Part shown: positions 5,974 through 7,756 of the stretch, piece after piece
Numbering within the stretch: position 1 is the first letter of the stretch
How the letters are laid out: the number at the start of each line of letters is the position of its first letter
NCBI GenBank assembly: GCA_014379815.1
Contig: JACMLA010000047.1
Coordinates: forward strand, 1 to 7,756
Origin: Bryobacteraceae bacterium
GTDB taxonomy: Bacteria; Acidobacteriota; Terriglobia; Bryobacterales; Bryobacteraceae
Reading direction: 5' to 3'
DNA: 7,756 bases
The notes under the pieces: model-generated
What the model saw: the letters and a program-made list of their open reading frames with translations, nothing else
Told to the model about the DNA's origin: nothing
Database searches by the model: none
Made by a program: the position numbers and the translations under genes

Positions 5974-6477
5974 GTGGGCGCGAAGCCAGGCAGTACAATC
6001 ACCGCGATTTACCCCGGTTCCTTCGACCCGATTACCAACGGGCACCTTGACCTTATCGGAAGGGCGTCACGGCTTGTCGATCACCTGATCGTTGGTGTGC
6101 TGCGCAACGAGAGAAAGCAACCCCTTTTCTCCGTTGAAGAGCGCGTGGATATGGTACGCGAGGTGATTCGCCCCTTTCCTAACGTCGACGTAGATCACTT
6201 CGAGGGTCTGCTGGTGGACTTTGCGACCCAAAAGGATGCCACGCTGATCATCAGAGGTATCCGGGCCATCTCCGACTACGATCATGAGTGGCAAATGGCG
6301 TTGATGAACCGCAGGCTGAGGCCAGAAATTGAGACCACATTTCTGATGGCTGGAGAAGCCTACTCGTACATCAGCTCTCAGCTGGTCAAAGAAGTCATAC
6401 GCCTGGGGGGCAAGGTTTCCGACCTGGTTCCCGCGCAGATTGAAGAGCACCTGAAACAGAGATTCCACGGAGCGTAA
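5974..6477 (+). CDS. coaD: Phosphopantetheine adenylyltransferase (coenzyme A synthesis)
   Basis: CoaD transfers AMP from ATP to 4'-phosphopantetheine, giving dephospho-CoA, the penultimate step of coenzyme A synthesis in the cytoplasm. At 167 residues it is close to the usual length of about 160. The nucleotidyltransferase signature is complete: YPGSFDPITNGH at residues 13-24, with the T/HxGH motif at 21-24. The substrate-binding Lys/Arg cluster is present (NERKQPLF at 45-52), as are the RGIRAISDYDHE segment (94-105) and the C-terminal ISSQLVKEV (133-141), a variant of the usual ISSxxV/R block. The start is GTG with AGGAG at 5963-5967, spaced 6 bases, which fixes it well. It stands 76 bases after the response regulator and 2 bases before the aminotransferase, so it likely heads an operon. 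rsmD, a frequent coaD neighbour in other bacteria, is not upstream. Confidence 0.97.
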   Translation: MGAKPGSTITAIYPGSFDPITNGHLDLIGRASRLVDHLIVGVLRNERKQPLFSVEERVDMVREVIRPFPNVDVDHFEGLLVDFATQKDATLIIRGIRAISDYDHEWQMALMNRRLRPEIETTFLMAGEAYSYISSQLVKEVIRLGGKVSDLVPAQIEEHLKQRFHGA

Positions 6478-6479
6478 TT

Positions 6480-7676
6480 GTGCCTATTCCCGCCTTGTCC
6501 CACCCTCTGTCAGACAGAATTGACCTGATCACAGTCTCGTCGACCATGAAGGTCGCAGCCGACGCTGACCGCCTCCGCCGTGAAGGCGTCGACGTTATTG
6601 ATTTCGGAGCCGGTGAGCCTGATTTCCCCACTCCGGACAACATCAAACAGGCAGCGGTCCGCGCCATTGAAGGCAACTTCACTAAGTACACACCCGCCGG
6701 GGGTACGCAGGAACTCAAGCAAGCAATTTGCGACCGTCACGCGGCAGACTTCGGTACATCGTACAAGCCCGCCGAGTGCGTCATTAGCGTCGGTGGCAAG
6801 CACATCATCTTCGGTCTGACGCAGGCGCTGCTGAATCCCGGGGATGAGGTCATCATTCCGGTGCCCTATTGGGTGACCTATCACGACGTTGTCGCGTACA
6901 CCGGAGCCAGATCCGTTTTTGTTCCCACCGATGAGCACGAGGGCTTTACCCTGACGTCGGCCATGATTGAGTCGCATCTGACGGATCGTACCCGGATGGT
7001 GATCATTAACTCGCCCTCCAATCCAAGTGGCGCGGTCATTGATCAGGAAGAGTTTGAGCGTATTCTCCACATCACGCATCAGCGTGGCATCTGGCTGATG
7101 ACCGACGAGTGCTACTCAAAGTTCCTCTACGACACTGAACCCTTCTCGATCGCATCGAGCCAGTATGCGAAGAGCACGCTTCTTGTTGCAGGTTCGCTAT
7201 CGAAGACGTATGCAATGACCGGCTGGCGAATCGGATTTGGCCTCGGCCCGGCGGACGTAATGTCAGCCGTGAACAAGCTGCAGAGCCACAGCACTTCGAA
7301 TCCAACCTCGATTTCGCAGAAGGCAGCGGTGGAAGCGGTAAAGGGGCCACAGGATTCCGTTGCCACGATGCTGGCGGAATACCGGCGTCGTCGCGACTTT
7401 GTGATCGACAGACTGAGAGCTATTCCAGGTGTCACGATCACGATGCCGCGCGGAGCTTTTTATGCCTACCCTAATATTTCCTGCGTGTATGGCCGGAATG
7501 GCATAAAGAACTCGATGGACTTTGCGCAAAGGATTCTCGAGGAGGCCCATGTCGCCGTTGTGCCCGGGGAAGCTTTTGGAACGAACGATCACGTGCGGCT
7601 CTCGTATGCCGCCTCGATGGAAGAACTAAAGCGGGGACTGGATCGCGTTCACCAGTTTATTGAAAGCCATCGATGA
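6480..7676 (+). CDS. Class I PLP-dependent aminotransferase, aspartate aminotransferase-like
   Basis: This 398-residue cytoplasmic enzyme has the fold-type I aminotransferase hallmarks. These are the N-terminal GAGEPDFPTP (about 43-52), KYTPAGGTQEL, the PLP-contacting N181 (in SNPSG), D209 and Y212 (in TDECYSKF), the Schiff-base lysine K242 (in SLSKTYAMTGWRIG) with R250, and the substrate-carboxylate arginine R373 (in VRLSYA). The pattern resembles subgroup I-gamma enzymes such as Thermus aspartate aminotransferase, which transfer the amino group between aspartate or related amino acids and 2-oxoglutarate. Exact substrate preference cannot be read from sequence, and related enzymes act on prephenate or aromatic substrates. 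It starts with GTG, 2 bases after the coaD stop, with GGAG at 6469-6472 spaced 7 bases. The stop overlaps the next gene's ATG by 4 bases, so translational coupling is likely. Confidence 0.95.
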   Translation: MPIPALSHPLSDRIDLITVSSTMKVAADADRLRREGVDVIDFGAGEPDFPTPDNIKQAAVRAIEGNFTKYTPAGGTQELKQAICDRHAADFGTSYKPAECVISVGGKHIIFGLTQALLNPGDEVIIPVPYWVTYHDVVAYTGARSVFVPTDEHEGFTLTSAMIESHLTDRTRMVIINSPSNPSGAVIDQEEFERILHITHQRGIWLMTDECYSKFLYDTEPFSIASSQYAKSTLLVAGSLSKTYAMTGWRIGFGLGPADVMSAVNKLQSHSTSNPTSISQKAAVEAVKGPQDSVATMLAEYRRRRDFVIDRLRAIPGVTITMPRGAFYAYPNISCVYGRNGIKNSMDFAQRILEEAHVAVVPGEAFGTNDHVRLSYAASMEELKRGLDRVHQFIESHR

Positions 7677-7756
7677 GTGCCGTGGAAACAGCCACTCTAA
7701 GGCAGATCGAGCCAGTTTTCGTGGAGCGCCTCTGGGGTCGTACAGACCTCGCTCCG
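7673..7756 (+). CDS. manA: Probable mannose-6-phosphate isomerase, N-terminal fragment
   Basis: The frame opens with an ATG at 7673 that overlaps the aminotransferase stop (ATGA) and runs to the window edge, giving 28 codons. The visible residues include IEPVFVERLWGRTDLAP. This matches the class I phosphomannose isomerase N terminus, where a short strand leads to a P-x-F-x-E-R-x-W-G motif. The enzyme interconverts mannose-6-phosphate and fructose-6-phosphate, supplying mannose for surface polysaccharides, and uses zinc; the zinc ligands lie beyond the window. No separate ribosome site is evident, so it is probably coupled to the upstream gene. The call rests on a short stretch only. Confidence 0.65.
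   Translation, partial: MSAVETATLRQIEPVFVERLWGRTDLAP

Noticed and set aside
6510..7079. 189-codon open frame on the minus strand
   Set aside because: It is antisense to conserved aminotransferase motifs and has no recognisable product.

Overview
The window reads as a stretch of ordinary bacterial chromosome with moderately high GC, dense coding and all recognisable genes on the plus strand. No mobile element, CRISPR array, tRNA or rRNA is visible. The gene types suggest a Gram-negative bacterium, because a lipopolysaccharide-export permease is present. The fused LptF-LptG permease, the divergent TldD/PmbA-like protein and the stand-alone RsbW/STAS pair together resemble Acidobacteriota. That placement is inference from general family knowledge, not from a search.

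Region 1 (1-4062): the 3' part of a TldD/PmbA-like gene, whose 5' end lies outside the window, is followed after 6 bases by a 783-codon gene. This second gene encodes two complete LptF/LptG permease modules in one polypeptide, so it probably supplies both membrane halves of the LPS exporter.

Region 2 (4063-5008): after a 131-base gap with a good sigma70-type promoter come two overlapping genes, an RsbW/SpoIIAB-type ATP-binding serine kinase (anti-sigma type) and a STAS-domain anti-sigma antagonist. They form a minimal partner-switching module, with no sigma factor or PP2C phosphatase in view.

Region 3 (5009-5246): a 238-base gap with unexpected structure. A 19-bp tandem repeat begins inside the last codons of the STAS gene and copies its stop codon. 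It is followed by an extended -10-like element, a strong hairpin and a second perfect inverted repeat.

Region 4 (5247-5897): a LuxR/NarL-type response regulator whose receiver lacks the usual Thr/Ser switch residue.

Region 5 (5974-7756): a tight operon of coaD (coenzyme A synthesis), a class I PLP-dependent aminotransferase, and the first 28 codons of a probable mannose-6-phosphate isomerase. The genes are joined by a 2-base gap and a 4-base ATGA overlap.

I found no clear candidate for a new multi-gene system. The points most worth a second look are the fused Lpt permease, the repeat and hairpin region after the STAS gene, and the TldD-like protein that lacks the metalloprotease motif.
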